DNA from: Schauerella aestuarii
GTDB lineage: Bacteria > Pseudomonadota > Gammaproteobacteria > Burkholderiales > Burkholderiaceae_B
Direction of reading: 5' to 3'
DNA: 64,000 nucleotides
Assembly (NCBI RefSeq): GCF_009866805.1
Contig: NZ_SIZW01000042.1
Coordinates: 1 to 64,000, forward strand
Part shown: in pieces, positions 16,164 to 25,448 of the stretch
Position numbering within the stretch: position 1 is the stretch's first letter
How the letters are laid out: every line of letters begins with the position of its first letter
The notes under the pieces: model-generated
What the model saw: the letters and a program-made list of their open reading frames with translations, nothing else
Databases searched by the model: none
Told to the model about the DNA's origin: nothing
Position numbers and translations under genes: made by a program

Positions 16164-16610
16164 TTAAGGCATGTTCTTCATGTCATGCATCATGGCCGGC
16201 ATCATGTTGGCGTTCAGGTGATACATCACCCAGATCGAACCTGCCAACGTGATCACCACAATGACGATGGTGAAGATCAGGGCCAGCATGTTCCAGCCGC
16301 CTTCCGACTTGAAGTTCATGTGCAGGAAGTAAACCATGTGCACGACGATCTGCACGACGGCGAAGCCCATGATCACCAGGGCAGTGGTGTTCGTGTTGTC
16401 GAACACGTCGCCCATGACGAGCCAGAAGGGAATGGCCGTCAGGATGATCGACAGCACAAAGCCTTTTACATAGTCGGACATCGTGCCATGCGCGACGTTG
16501 TCGTCGTGATGGTCGTCATGACCGCCGTGGCCGTGCGTGCCCTCTGCCGACACGTCGCCGTGACCGATCTCGTGACCGGAGTGGGTGATGTTTTCGGTAT
16601 GCGAGCTCAT
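16164..16610 (-). CDS. cyoD: Cytochrome bo3 quinol oxidase subunit IV, His-rich N-terminus
   Basis: Three membrane helices (about 53-145) match the CyoD fold ([34 protein letters not shown]). It supports assembly of the CuB site in subunit I. The protein has 148 residues against about 110 in E. coli. The extra sequence is a hydrophilic N-terminal tail with ten histidines in the first 42 residues (for example [14 protein letters not shown]), which could bind copper or another metal (inference). ATG 16610 overlaps the cyoC stop (ATGA). Confidence 0.92.
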   Translation of the reverse strand: MSSHTENITHSGHEIGHGDVSAEGTHGHGGHDDHHDDNVAHGTMSDYVKGFVLSIILTAIPFWLVMGDVFDNTNTTALVIMGFAVVQIVVHMVYFLHMNFKSEGGWNMLALIFTIVIVVITLAGSIWVMYHLNANMMPAMMHDMKNMP

Positions 16611-17248
16611 GCCAGCACTCCCATCAGATAAACGAAGGTAAAGACGCCGATCCAGACCACGTCCAGGAAGTGCCAGAACATCGACAGGCACATCAGGCGA
16701 CGTTTGTTTTCGCCGATGAGACCGCGTTGCTTGACCTGGACCATCAGGGTGACCAGCCAGATCACGCCGAACGTGACGTGCAATCCGTGCGTGCCGACCA
16801 GGATGAAGAAGGCCGACAGGAAGCCGCTGCGCTGGGGCGTGGCACCCTCGTGGATCAGGTGATAGAACTCATACATTTCCAGACCCAGGAACGCCAGACC
16901 GAAGAGGCCGGTGATGCCGAGCCAGATCAGCGTGGTGTTCACGCGGTTCTTGTTCATCTCGAGCATGGCGAAGCCATACGTGATCGAGGAGAACAGCAGG
17001 AATGCCGTGTTGATGGCGACGAGCTTCAGATCGAACAAATCGGCGCCCGACGGACCTGCCGCGTAGTTGCGGCCGATCACGCCATAGACAGCGAAGAGGG
17101 CGGCAAAGATGAGGCAATCGCTCATCAGGTACAGCCAGAAGCCCAGCAACGTCCCGTTTTGCGGGTGATGCTCTTCGGGTACGTAGAAGCGGAGGTTATC
17201 CGGCGCGTCTACGTCGCCGGGGTGGGTGAGAGCGGTGGTATTAGACAT
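16607..17248 (-). CDS. cyoC: Cytochrome bo3 quinol oxidase subunit III
   Basis: A five-helix heme-copper oxidase subunit III. Conserved features include [20 protein letters not shown], the [18 protein letters not shown] helix and [18 protein letters not shown]. The start is taken at ATG 17248 ([10 protein letters not shown]); a TTG three codons upstream also exists. The start overlaps the cyoB stop by 8 bp and the stop overlaps cyoD, so translation is coupled across the operon. Normal length of 213 residues. Confidence 0.93.
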   Translation of the reverse strand: MSNTTALTHPGDVDAPDNLRFYVPEEHHPQNGTLLGFWLYLMSDCLIFAALFAVYGVIGRNYAAGPSGADLFDLKLVAINTAFLLFSSITYGFAMLEMNKNRVNTTLIWLGITGLFGLAFLGLEMYEFYHLIHEGATPQRSGFLSAFFILVGTHGLHVTFGVIWLVTLMVQVKQRGLIGENKRRLMCLSMFWHFLDVVWIGVFTFVYLMGVLA

Positions 17249-19244
17249 GTTTTGCAAGCAGGCTGGTGCGTTCGCCTTCGACGCGGGTCACTTCGTCGGC
17301 AGGAATGTAGAAGTCGCGCTTGTAGTTGAAGGTGTGGCCGATGGACACGCCGATCAGGACGATGAACGCCACGACCGCCAGGGCCCACATGTGCCAGATC
17401 AACCCAAAGCCCAACACCGTGCTGATCCCGGCGATGATGATGCCGGCCGAGGTGTTCTTCGGCATATGGATCGGCAGGAAGCCCTTGAGGGGACGCTCGT
17501 AGCCGCGCTGCTTCATCTGGTACCACGCGTCGCCGTCATGGATCTGGGGCGTGAACGCAAAGTTGTACGAAGGCGGGGGCGACGACGTCGACCATTCCAG
17601 CGTACGGCCGTTCCAGGGGTCGCCGGTGTGGTCGCGCAACTGGTCGCGGCGCATGAAGCTCACCACCAACTGGATCAAGAAGCTGGCGATGCCCAAGGCA
17701 ATCAGAACGGCGCCGAAAGCAGCGATCTGGAACCAGATCTGCAGCGACGGATCTTCAAAGTGGCTGACGCGGCGGGTGACACCCATGAAGCCCAGGATGT
17801 ACACGGGACCGAAGGCTACCCAGAAACCGATCTGCCAGAACCAGAACGAGCACTTGCCCCAGAACGCGTCGAGCTTGTAGCCGAAGGCTTTCGGGAACCA
17901 GTAGTTGATACCGGCCATCATGCCGAACAGCACGCCGCCGATGATGACGTTGTGGAAGTGAGCGATCAGGAAGAGGCTGTTGTGCAGGACGAAGTCGGCG
18001 GGCGGGATGGCGAGCATCACGCCGGTCATGCCACCGATCACGAAGGTGAACATGAAGCCCACGGTCCAGAGCATCGGCACTTCGAAGCGGATCCGGCCGC
18101 GGTACATCGTGAAGAGCCAGTTGAAAATCTTCGCGCCGGTCGGGATCGAGATGATCATCGTCGTGATCCCGAAGAACGAGTTGACGCTGGCCCCCGAACC
18201 CATGGTGAAGAAGTGATGCAGCCACACGAGGTACGACAGCACGGTAATCACGATCGTGGCGTAGACCATCGAGGCGTAACCGAACAGGCGCTTGCTGCTG
18301 AACGTGGAAACGATCTCTGAGAACACGCCGAACGCGGGCAGGATCAGGATGTAGACCTCGGGGTGACCCCAGATCCAGATCAGGTTCACGTACATCATGG
18401 CGTTGCCGCCGAAGTCGTTCGTGAAGAAGTTCGTGCCGATGTAGCGGTCGAGCGACAACAGGGCCAGAACAGCGGTCAGGATCGGGAACGCGGCAACGAT
18501 CAGCACGTTGGTGCAAAGCGAGGTCCAGGTGAAGATGGGCATCTTCATCAGGCCCATGCCGGGCGCGCGCATTTTGACGATCGTGACAAGCAAATTGATC
18601 CCGGACAGCAGTGTGCCGACCCCCGCAATCTGCAGCGACCATATGTAATAGTCGACCCCCACATCTGGACTATGCAAGATCCCCGACAAAGGCGGATAGG
18701 CCAGCCAGCCGGTCTTGGCGAACTCGCCCACAAACAACGAAGCCATGACGAGCACGGCGCCGCTGGTGGTCATCCAGAAGCTGAAGTTGTTCAGGAAAGG
18801 GAAGGCCACGTCGCGCGCGCCGATCTGCAGCGGCACGATGTAGTTCATCAACCCGGTTACCAGCGGCATGGCCACGAAGAAGATCATGATCACGCCGTGG
18901 GCGGTGAACACCTGATCGTAGTGGTGCGGCGGCAGGAACCCGGCGTTATCGCCGAAAGCCATTGCTTGCTGGGCGCGCATCATGAGCGCATCGGCAAAGC
19001 CGCGCAGCAGCATGATGATGCCGAGGATCATGTACATGATCCCGATTTTCTTGTGGTCGATACTGGTGAACCACTCTCGCCAGAGGTAACCCCAGACGCG
19101 GAAATAGGTGAGGGCACCCACGAGCACGAGGCCACCCAGCACGACGGCCGCGAAGGTCACCAGCAGAATGGGTTCGTGATAGGGGATCGCCTCCCAGCTG
19201 AGGCGGCCGAATATAAGCTTGGTTAGGTCGAGGTTCTCAAACAT
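17241..19244 (-). CDS. cyoB: Cytochrome bo3 quinol oxidase subunit I
   Basis: The catalytic, proton-pumping subunit, 667 residues and about 15 helices. All metal ligands are present, offset by +10 from E. coli: heme b His116 and His431, CuB His294, His343 and His344 with the cross-linked Tyr298 (HPEVY), and high-spin heme His429. The high-affinity ubiquinone residues are also kept (Arg81, Asp85, His108, Gln111), which marks it as a quinol rather than a cytochrome c oxidase. It sits between cyoA (51-bp gap) and cyoC (overlap). Confidence 0.97.
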   Translation of the reverse strand: MFENLDLTKLIFGRLSWEAIPYHEPILLVTFAAVVLGGLVLVGALTYFRVWGYLWREWFTSIDHKKIGIMYMILGIIMLLRGFADALMMRAQQAMAFGDNAGFLPPHHYDQVFTAHGVIMIFFVAMPLVTGLMNYIVPLQIGARDVAFPFLNNFSFWMTTSGAVLVMASLFVGEFAKTGWLAYPPLSGILHSPDVGVDYYIWSLQIAGVGTLLSGINLLVTIVKMRAPGMGLMKMPIFTWTSLCTNVLIVAAFPILTAVLALLSLDRYIGTNFFTNDFGGNAMMYVNLIWIWGHPEVYILILPAFGVFSEIVSTFSSKRLFGYASMVYATIVITVLSYLVWLHHFFTMGSGASVNSFFGITTMIISIPTGAKIFNWLFTMYRGRIRFEVPMLWTVGFMFTFVIGGMTGVMLAIPPADFVLHNSLFLIAHFHNVIIGGVLFGMMAGINYWFPKAFGYKLDAFWGKCSFWFWQIGFWVAFGPVYILGFMGVTRRVSHFEDPSLQIWFQIAAFGAVLIALGIASFLIQLVVSFMRRDQLRDHTGDPWNGRTLEWSTSSPPPSYNFAFTPQIHDGDAWYQMKQRGYERPLKGFLPIHMPKNTSAGIIIAGISTVLGFGLIWHMWALAVVAFIVLIGVSIGHTFNYKRDFYIPADEVTRVEGERTSLLAKHV

Positions 19245-19295
19245 CTTTTGTACCGTGGCCGAAGGCGCGTGGTGAATGGTGTGCCGGGCGAGCCG

Positions 19296-20366
19296 TCACA
19301 GCGTCTGATTGGTGAGCGTCGCCGGCGCGGCAAACGCCGGGTCGCTGGGGCCGCACATGGCGCCGACGTAGGTGCGCACGGGCTGGTCTTGCAGGCCCAG
19401 GCGTTTACGCGTCGCTTCGTCCAGCGAAGCCACATTGAAGGCGCCGGGAATGCCGAGGCCGCCCTGCGCATCGATGGCCATCACGTCTTTCATGCACATG
19501 CGGTTGGCTTCGACGCAGCGATTCAAAATCGCGTCGTACAGGCCGTTGGCAACGGTGGCGTAGTGGCGTACGGGCTCACGCTCGCTGGGCTTTTCAAGTT
19601 TCAGATACGCGTCGCGATTGAGCGCGGTGCCGTTCGTCTTGACCTTCTTGACCCAGTCATCGAACCCTTCATTGGTGACGCCATGGAACTTGAAGCGCAT
19701 CCAGGAGAAACCGGCACCGCTGTAATTGGCCGAGAAACCTTCGAACTCGCCTGGCTTGTTGATGACGGCGTGCAGCTTGGTCTCCATGCCCGGCATGGCG
19801 TAGATCTGACCGGCCAAGGCGGGGATGAAGAACGAATTCATCACGGTGGACGCAGTCAGCTTGAACTGAATCGGGCGATCCACGGGAGCTGCCATTTCGT
19901 TGACCGAAGCAATGCCCTGTTCCGGATACAGGAACAGCCACTTCCAATCCAGCGCCACGACTTCGACCACCAGCGGCTGCGTTTCGGCCGGCACGTCGCG
20001 GCCGGCACCGATACGGTCCAGGGGGCGATAGGGGTCGAGTTGGTGGGTGCTGACCCAGGTCAGGGCGCCCAGTGCGATGATGATGAGGAGCGGAATCGTC
20101 CAGATCAACAACTCAAGCATGGTGGAGTGGTGCCATTCCGGGTCATACTTGGCGTTCGCACTCGCGCGATACTTCCACGCGAACAGGAACGTCATCACAA
20201 TGACTGGAATGATGACGATCAGCATCAGGATGACCGACCAGATGATCAGGTCACGTTGCTGGGCGGCGATGTCGCCGGAGGGGGACATGACTACCGCGTT
20301 GCAGCCCGACAACAGGGCGAGGACGGGGAGTGCGAGTAGTCCGCGAAGTATCTTAGAGGAAGGCAT
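19296..20366 (-). CDS. cyoA: Cytochrome bo3 quinol oxidase subunit II
   Basis: A lipoprotein signal peptide ends in LLSGC with acylated Cys22, followed by two membrane helices and a periplasmic cupredoxin-fold domain (DWKWLFLYPEQGIASVNEM). The CuA ligands are absent, as expected for a quinol oxidase. At 356 residues it is about 40 longer than E. coli CyoA because of a longer C-terminal tail. It is the first gene of a cyoABCD-SURF1-regB-regA order. No cyoE (heme O synthase) is in this operon, which must therefore be encoded elsewhere. Confidence 0.95.
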   Translation of the reverse strand: MPSSKILRGLLALPVLALLSGCNAVVMSPSGDIAAQQRDLIIWSVILMLIVIIPVIVMTFLFAWKYRASANAKYDPEWHHSTMLELLIWTIPLLIIIALGALTWVSTHQLDPYRPLDRIGAGRDVPAETQPLVVEVVALDWKWLFLYPEQGIASVNEMAAPVDRPIQFKLTASTVMNSFFIPALAGQIYAMPGMETKLHAVINKPGEFEGFSANYSGAGFSWMRFKFHGVTNEGFDDWVKKVKTNGTALNRDAYLKLEKPSEREPVRHYATVANGLYDAILNRCVEANRMCMKDVMAIDAQGGLGIPGAFNVASLDEATRKRLGLQDQPVRTYVGAMCGPSDPAFAAPATLTNQTL

Positions 20367-20437
20367 GCCGGAAGAAGCTTGAGCGTGGCCGAGGAAAAGG
20401 ATGCAAAATGTACTGCCAGCGGCGAGCTGCGGGAATT

Positions 20438-20450
20438 GGACATTTTGTCC
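20438..20450. promoter_or_regulatory. Inverted repeat in the cyoA/MFS divergent region
   Basis: GGACATTTTGTCC (5-bp arms, 3-bp spacer) lies 72 bp upstream of cyoA and 72 bp upstream of the divergent MFS ATG, almost exactly midway. It is a candidate operator for a regulator acting on both genes. I cannot name the protein; no clear Fnr/Anr box was found here. Confidence 0.4.
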
Positions 20451-20521
20451 TATGGCGGCGGCGGCCGACTAATGCGATCCTTACGATCTGCAAAAAATAC
20501 CCCGATTTACGAGCAAGCACA

Positions 20522-21859
20522 ATGTCCAGCATGACTCCAACACATAACGAGCCGTCTTCAAGCGCCGCCGAACGCGACGTGCGAGAAATCACCGCCTCCC
20601 ACTCCAAAGTGGCACCAGGTGAGATCGCCATCGGCGTCGTCATCGGGCGCGCGTCCGAGTATTTCGACTTTTTCGTATTCGGTATCGCCTGCGTCCTGGT
20701 GTTCCCGGCCGTGTTCTTCCCTTTCGAAGAACCGCTGGAAGGCACTTTGTGGGCATTCGCCCTGTTTTCGCTGGCATTCATTGCGCGCCCCTTTGGCACG
20801 GCCATCTTCATGGCCATCCAGCGGCGCTGGGGCCGGGGCACCAAGCTCACCGGCGCGCTGTTCCTGCTGGGCACCGCAACCTGCGGCATGGCGTTCCTGC
20901 CGGGCTACGCCACGCTGGGCAGCTACTCGATCATCCTGCTCGCCTTCTTCCGGATTCTCCAGGGCATCGCCTTCGGCGGCTCGTGGGACGGGCTGCCGTC
21001 GCTCTTGAACCTGAATGCCCCTCAAGGCCGTCGCGGTTGGTTCGCGATGTTGGGTCAGTTGGGTGCCCCGATCGGTTTCCTGATCGCCAGTGCGTTGTTT
21101 TATTACCTCCACGTCAGCCTGAGCTCGAAAGACTTCCTCGAATGGGGCTGGCGTTATCCGTTCTTCTGCGCCTTCGCCATCAACGTGGTGGCGCTCTTCG
21201 CCCGCCTGCGTCTGGTCGTAACCCATGAGTACACGACGCTGATGGAAGAGGGTGAGCTGCAACCCGTGCCCGTGCATGAGATGCTGCGTGGCCAGGGTTA
21301 CAACATCTTCATCGGCGCATTTGCCGCACTGGCCAGCTACGCGCTGTTCCACCTGGTGACGGTGTTTCCGTTGTCGTGGATCAAATTGAGCTCCACGCAG
21401 TCGGTCAACGACGTTCTGATCGTTCAGGTGATCGGCGCATTCGTCGGCATCGCCGCGACCATTTTCTCGGGTTGGCTCGCCGATCGCATCGGTCGCCGCA
21501 CGACCCTGGGCTCGCTGGCTGTGCTGATCGCCATCTTCGCCGTGGTCGCGCCCTGGCTGCTCGATGGCGGCCCCACCGGGCAAGACACGTTCATCATCCT
21601 GGGCTTCGCGCTGCTGGGTGTGTCGTATGGTCAGGCTTCAGGCACGGTCACGGCCAACTTCTCCAAGAAGTTCCGCTACACGGGCGCCGCGCTCACCTCC
21701 GACTTCGCATGGCTGGTGGGTGCTGCTTTCGCGCCGGTGGTGGTGTTGGGCCTGTCGGCCAACTTCGGTCTGGTGTACGTCAGCGCCTATCTGCTGTCGG
21801 GCGCGGCCTGCACGCTGATCGCGTTGCGCATCAACCGTGTGCTCGAAACGCGCGACTGA
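20522..21859 (+). CDS. MFS transporter, metabolite:H+ symporter type
   Basis: Twelve-helix major facilitator. The region IGRASEYFDFFVFGIACVLV with EYFDFF, ARPFGTAIF and the loop 8-9 motif GWLADRIGRRTTL place it near the MHS family that takes up organic acids or betaines. Start is ATG 20522; an upstream in-frame start at 20408 would add a basic, non-homologous extension. It is divergent from cyoA across a short intergenic region. A strong terminator follows. Substrate cannot be assigned. Confidence 0.88.
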   Translation: MSSMTPTHNEPSSSAAERDVREITASHSKVAPGEIAIGVVIGRASEYFDFFVFGIACVLVFPAVFFPFEEPLEGTLWAFALFSLAFIARPFGTAIFMAIQRRWGRGTKLTGALFLLGTATCGMAFLPGYATLGSYSIILLAFFRILQGIAFGGSWDGLPSLLNLNAPQGRRGWFAMLGQLGAPIGFLIASALFYYLHVSLSSKDFLEWGWRYPFFCAFAINVVALFARLRLVVTHEYTTLMEEGELQPVPVHEMLRGQGYNIFIGAFAALASYALFHLVTVFPLSWIKLSSTQSVNDVLIVQVIGAFVGIAATIFSGWLADRIGRRTTLGSLAVLIAIFAVVAPWLLDGGPTGQDTFIILGFALLGVSYGQASGTVTANFSKKFRYTGAALTSDFAWLVGAAFAPVVVLGLSANFGLVYVSAYLLSGAACTLIALRINRVLETRD

Positions 21860-21920
21860 TTGTCAACTGCGAAAGCGCCTGCGGGCGTGAGTCGATGCGG
21901 TCCGTTGGATCGCAGCTTTG

Positions 21921-21946
21921 AAAAGGCCAGGGCAACCTGGCCTTTT
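21921..21946 (+). terminator. Rho-independent terminator after the MFS gene
   Basis: AAAAGGCCAGG (21921-21931), a GCAA tetraloop and CCTGGCCTTTT (21936-21946) form a perfect 11-bp stem followed by TTTC. It lies 62 bp after the MFS stop codon. Confidence 0.93.
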
Positions 21947-21958
21947 TCTATTTCGTTG

Positions 21959-22066
21959 CTTCACGGGCGACTTCACGGGCGTCAACACGGGCTACTTTGC
22001 GGGCGACTTCACGGGCTTCGGAGTGGGCTTCCGCGTAGGCTTCGTCACTGGCGGCGGCTTGGCCAG
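21959..22066. repeat. Diverged tandem array of 12-bp units
   Basis: Nine head-to-tail units of exactly 12 bp start 12 bp after the MFS terminator and run toward the LysR gene stop. The consensus is CTTCACGGGCGA; the first five units keep it well, the last four only partly (GGCTT core). Both strands remain open in places and read as TGDF-like or KPTP-like tetrapeptides, which I regard as a by-product. It lies between two convergent genes. Confidence 0.87.
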
Positions 22067-22125
22067 CCCGACCGCAGTGCGATCGCGACCGTCGGTGCCG
22101 TTTCCAGAGCAGGCGTCTATACGGC

Positions 22126-23025
22126 TTACTGCGGCCACCGCGGCGTGGCGAAGCGTTCGACCAGAAAGTCGATCAGCAGTCGCACCTTGGGCGAAACATG
22201 CTTGCGGCTGCCGTACACGGCATAGATGCCGATCTCGATGGAACGATAGTCCGGACAGATTTCGACAAGCGTTCCCGCGGCGAGATCGTCGCCCACGATG
22301 AACGTTGGCTGCAGAATGATGCCCTGGTGATGTAGCGCGGCAGCCCGGCAGGTGTCGCCATTGTTCGTGCGAAGCTTCGGATGGGTGATGACGGTGACGC
22401 GGCCGTCCGGCCCGTCGAACCCCCATTCGTCGCGCGCCGCCCAGTAGCTGTAGGCGATGACGGCATGCGCACTCAGATCGTGCGGATGTTGTGGCGTACC
22501 GGCGCGTGCCAGGTATTCGGGCGACGCACACAGCACCACGCGGGTGGATGAAAGCTTGCGGGCAATCAGACTCGAATTTTCGAGCTTGGTGATCCGGACG
22601 GCGAGGTCGTAGCCTTCATCGACCAGGTCCGAGACACGATCCGACAGGGTGACGTCAAACGTGACGTTGGGATGGCGCTCACTGAATGCCGCCCAGGCGT
22701 CGGCCAGATGCAGGATGCCGAAGCTCACGGGTGCGCTCACTTTGATGAGGCCCACGGCCTCGCCGGTGCGCGAGGTGATTTCCGCTTCGGCAGCGTCGAG
22801 TTCGCCCAGGAGTGCCTTGCAGCGCAGGTAAAACACCTCACCGTCTTCGGTCATCGACAGGCGGCGAGTGGTGCGATTGAGCAGGCGCACACCCAATCGG
22901 GCTTCAAGATCGCCCACATGCCGCGACACGGCCGCCTTGGACATCTCCAGCGCGCGCGTTGCGCCGATGAAGCTTCCGGCATCGACCACGTGCACGTAGG
23001 TGCGCATCTGCAAGAACTTGTCCAT
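22126..23025 (-). CDS. LysR family transcriptional regulator
   Basis: N-terminal winged helix (FLQMRTYVHVVDAGSFIGAT, SKAAVSRHVGDLEARLGVRL, about 3-60) and a LysR substrate-binding domain (about 88-295). ATG 23025 has GAGAGG upstream; a TTG seven codons earlier is less likely. It is divergent from the DODA-type dioxygenase, which it probably controls through the TGCCA-N3-TGGCA site between them. The 299-residue length is normal. Effector unknown. Confidence 0.92.
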   Translation of the reverse strand: MDKFLQMRTYVHVVDAGSFIGATRALEMSKAAVSRHVGDLEARLGVRLLNRTTRRLSMTEDGEVFYLRCKALLGELDAAEAEITSRTGEAVGLIKVSAPVSFGILHLADAWAAFSERHPNVTFDVTLSDRVSDLVDEGYDLAVRITKLENSSLIARKLSSTRVVLCASPEYLARAGTPQHPHDLSAHAVIAYSYWAARDEWGFDGPDGRVTVITHPKLRTNNGDTCRAAALHHQGIILQPTFIVGDDLAAGTLVEICPDYRSIEIGIYAVYGSRKHVSPKVRLLIDFLVERFATPRWPQ

Positions 23026-23096
23026 ATGGGGAGCCTCTCTCCGCAACCTGCTCTCAATCCAGCTTCAGCCATTGGCTTGTAAATTGGGATAGTAAG

Positions 23097-23156
23097 TGCC
23101 AGTTTGGCATATTTATCTCGTTAATGTTGACAGCTAGACTGGGGTCATTCCATGAA
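23097..23156 (+). promoter_or_regulatory. Dioxygenase promoter region with LysR-type site
   Basis: An inverted repeat TGCCAGTTTGGCA (23097-23109) lies 18 bp upstream of a perfect -35 box TTGACA (23127-23132); a weak -10 (CATGAA, 23151-23156) follows after 18 bp. The T-N-A type palindrome upstream of -35 is the usual place for an activating LysR protein. Confidence 0.6.
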
Positions 23157-23199
23157 GCGGGCGCTGCGCCCGTGAATCACCTCCTTAGAGGACATGACC

Positions 23200-23991
23200 A
23201 TGACTTCGTTTCCCGCTCTCTTCATCTCGCACGGCGCGCCGACGTTTTCCGTTGAACCTGGCTTGCTTGGTCCCCAACTGGCCGCTTTGGGACAGCAGTT
23301 GCCCCGGCCGAAGGCCGTACTGGTGGTGTCGCCGCACTGGACGACGCCACACATCCGCGTGGGGACGACGGCGCGGCCCGAGACCATTCACGATTTCGGC
23401 GGGTTTCCCCGCGAGCTGTACGACATCCAATACCCCGTACCAGGCGCACCGGCGCTGGCCACCCGCGTGATCGAGGTGTTGAACGCTGCGGGCTGGCAGG
23501 TGTCGGCCGACGAACGTCGTGGCCTGGATCACGGCGCCTGGGTGCCCGTGCGTTATCTGTTCCCCGATGGCGAGGTGCCGGTGTTTCAGGTGTCGATGCC
23601 GGCCGGGCTGGATGCCGACACCGCCTACGCATTCGGGGCGGCTTTAGCGCCACTGCGCGAGGAGGGCGTGTTGATCGTGGGTTCGGGCAGTCTGACCCAC
23701 AATCTGTACGAGTTTCGCGGCCCTGTCACGGAAGATGCGGTATATGCGCGCGAATTCGCCGGGTGGGTGCGCGACACGGTGGTCGCGGGCGATCATGATC
23801 GGCTGCGCCGCACGCTTGACCTCGCACCGCACGCCAAACGGGCGCACCCCACCACCGAGCATTTCCTGCCGCTGCTGGTGGCTGCGGGCGCAGCGGGCAC
23901 CGAAGCCCCGGTGCAGGTGCTCGACGGCGGCATCACCTATGGCATCTTGTCGATGGATTCGTACGTTTTTGGCTCCTCGGCACAACATTGA
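23200..23991 (+). CDS. DODA-type extradiol aromatic ring-opening dioxygenase
   Basis: A class III (LigB-fold) non-heme iron dioxygenase related to plant DOPA 4,5-dioxygenase and E. coli YgiD. Metal-binding and catalytic histidines are visible in FISHGAPTF (His near 11), VSPHWTT, GLDHGAWVP and HPTTEHFLPLL. ATG 23200 is chosen because AGGA lies 7 bases before it; the ATG at 23194 is too close to that site. The 263-residue length fits. It opens catechol-type rings; the natural substrate is unknown. Divergent LysR control is likely. Confidence 0.9.
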   Translation: MTSFPALFISHGAPTFSVEPGLLGPQLAALGQQLPRPKAVLVVSPHWTTPHIRVGTTARPETIHDFGGFPRELYDIQYPVPGAPALATRVIEVLNAAGWQVSADERRGLDHGAWVPVRYLFPDGEVPVFQVSMPAGLDADTAYAFGAALAPLREEGVLIVGSGSLTHNLYEFRGPVTEDAVYAREFAGWVRDTVVAGDHDRLRRTLDLAPHAKRAHPTTEHFLPLLVAAGAAGTEAPVQVLDGGITYGILSMDSYVFGSSAQH

Positions 23992-24085
23992 GCCAAAGGT
24001 TGGTGTTCGCCCGATGGCGGTGTGGGCGCGGGACGATTAAACTGCGGGCCTCTTGGCTTTAATCTCCCGGATTTCAAGCGACCTT

Positions 24086-25291
24086 ATGCAAGCTGTTATC
24101 GAATTCGTGGCGCAGGGACTGGCGGACGCGAGTGTGTGGCAAGTCGTGGGCTTTACGTTCATCGTCACGCACATCACGATCCTGTCGACGACGCTGTTCC
24201 TGCACCGCAGTCAAACCCATCGGGGTGTGGATTTCCACCCGATCATTTCGCACTTTTTCCGCTTCTGGTTGTGGCTGACGACCGGGATCGTGACGCGCGA
24301 ATGGGTGGCCGTGCACCGCAAGCACCACGCGAAATGCGAGGGTGAGGAAGATCCACACTCGCCGCTGGTGCATGGTGCGTCAACCGTATTGTGGAAGGGC
24401 GCACAGCTTTACCGCGCATCGGCCACCGATCAAGTCACGCTCGATCGCTATGGCCGCGGTACGCCCAATGATTGGTTGGAAAAGAACGTCTACACACGCC
24501 ATCGCGGTCTGGGCATCACGCTCATGCTGGGTATCGACGTGGCGCTGTTCGGCGCATTGGGCGTGACGGTGTGGGCCATCCAGATGGCCTGGATTCCGTT
24601 CTGGGCGGCCGGCGTGATCAATGGCCTCGGGCATCATGTGGGCTATCGCAATTTCTCGAGCGCCGACGCCAGCACCAATCTTTTCCCGATCGGTATTCTG
24701 ATCGGGGGCGAAGAGCTGCACAACAATCATCATGCACACGGCACGTCGGCCAAGTTTTCCAGCAAGTGGTATGAATTCGATTTGGGCTGGATGTATATCC
24801 GCAGCATGGAAGTGCTGCGTTTGGCCACCGTGCGCCGCAAGGCGCCCGCGCGCAAACTGAAGGCCGCGCATGAAGCTGGTGTGCTGGACGATCGCAGCCT
24901 TGAGGCCGTGCTGTTGCATCGCCACGAGATCATGGCCAAGTACGCTCAATTGCTTAAGCGCATCGCCGGCCGTGAGTGGCGCAACCTGCAGCCGCACACC
25001 CGGGCCGAACTGCCGGCCTGGCGTGCATTTGCATCGCGCCGCTGGTTGCTGTGGCAGGAAAGTTTGCTGAACGGCGAACAACGTGCGCAGTTGCAGCGCG
25101 TGGCTGCGGCGTCACCCACGTTGGCGCATGTGATCGAAATGCGCGCTGCGTTGGCGCGCATCTGGGAAAGCACGGCAGACAGCAGCGAGCAGTTGCTGCA
25201 TCGTTTGCAAGCCTGGTGCGCCCAGGCCGAGCGTAGCCATGTGCAGGAACTGGCCGGTTTCGCGCAGCGTCTGCGGCTGTATACGACGTGA
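24086..25291 (+). CDS. Acyl-CoA/acyl-lipid delta-9-type fatty acid desaturase
   Basis: A membrane di-iron desaturase with the three histidine boxes HRSQTH, HRKHH and HNNHH, plus the fourth histidine cluster GLGHHVGYRNF. Two pairs of membrane helices surround the boxes in the first 250 residues. A soluble C-terminal extension of about 140 residues (from KAAHEAGVLDDR), rich in Arg, Ala and Glu, follows; it is seen in some proteobacterial members and has no known role. Start taken at ATG 24086 (MQAVIEFVAQ); a TTG at 24053 is the alternative. It adjusts membrane fluidity. Confidence 0.9.
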   Translation: MQAVIEFVAQGLADASVWQVVGFTFIVTHITILSTTLFLHRSQTHRGVDFHPIISHFFRFWLWLTTGIVTREWVAVHRKHHAKCEGEEDPHSPLVHGASTVLWKGAQLYRASATDQVTLDRYGRGTPNDWLEKNVYTRHRGLGITLMLGIDVALFGALGVTVWAIQMAWIPFWAAGVINGLGHHVGYRNFSSADASTNLFPIGILIGGEELHNNHHAHGTSAKFSSKWYEFDLGWMYIRSMEVLRLATVRRKAPARKLKAAHEAGVLDDRSLEAVLLHRHEIMAKYAQLLKRIAGREWRNLQPHTRAELPAWRAFASRRWLLWQESLLNGEQRAQLQRVAAASPTLAHVIEMRAALARIWESTADSSEQLLHRLQAWCAQAERSHVQELAGFAQRLRLYTT

Positions 25292-25374
25292 ACTGAAGAA
25301 TCGTCCCGACGACGCTTGGGGACCGGCGAGTGATCAATGGCTCGCCTATCGATGTCGCCACCATCCGTATCCCT

Positions 25375-25413
25375 AAAACGCGCGCCCGACGATCACTGTC
25401 CGGCGCGCGTTTT
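25375..25413. terminator. Bidirectional terminator between convergent genes
   Basis: AAAACGCGCGCC (25375-25386) pairs perfectly with GGCGCGCGTTTT (25402-25413); an inner GAC/GTC pair extends the stem. The A-run and T-run on the outside let it end both the desaturase (plus) and the GNAT gene (minus). Confidence 0.9.
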
Positions 25414-25448
25414 GTTGCGCCGGTGCCTGCCAGCGCGCGTCGAAGGGG

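Noticed and set aside
20367-20521. Fnr/Anr binding site controlling cyo
   Set aside because: I looked for TTGAT-N4-ATCAA and found no acceptable match in the cyoA upstream region.
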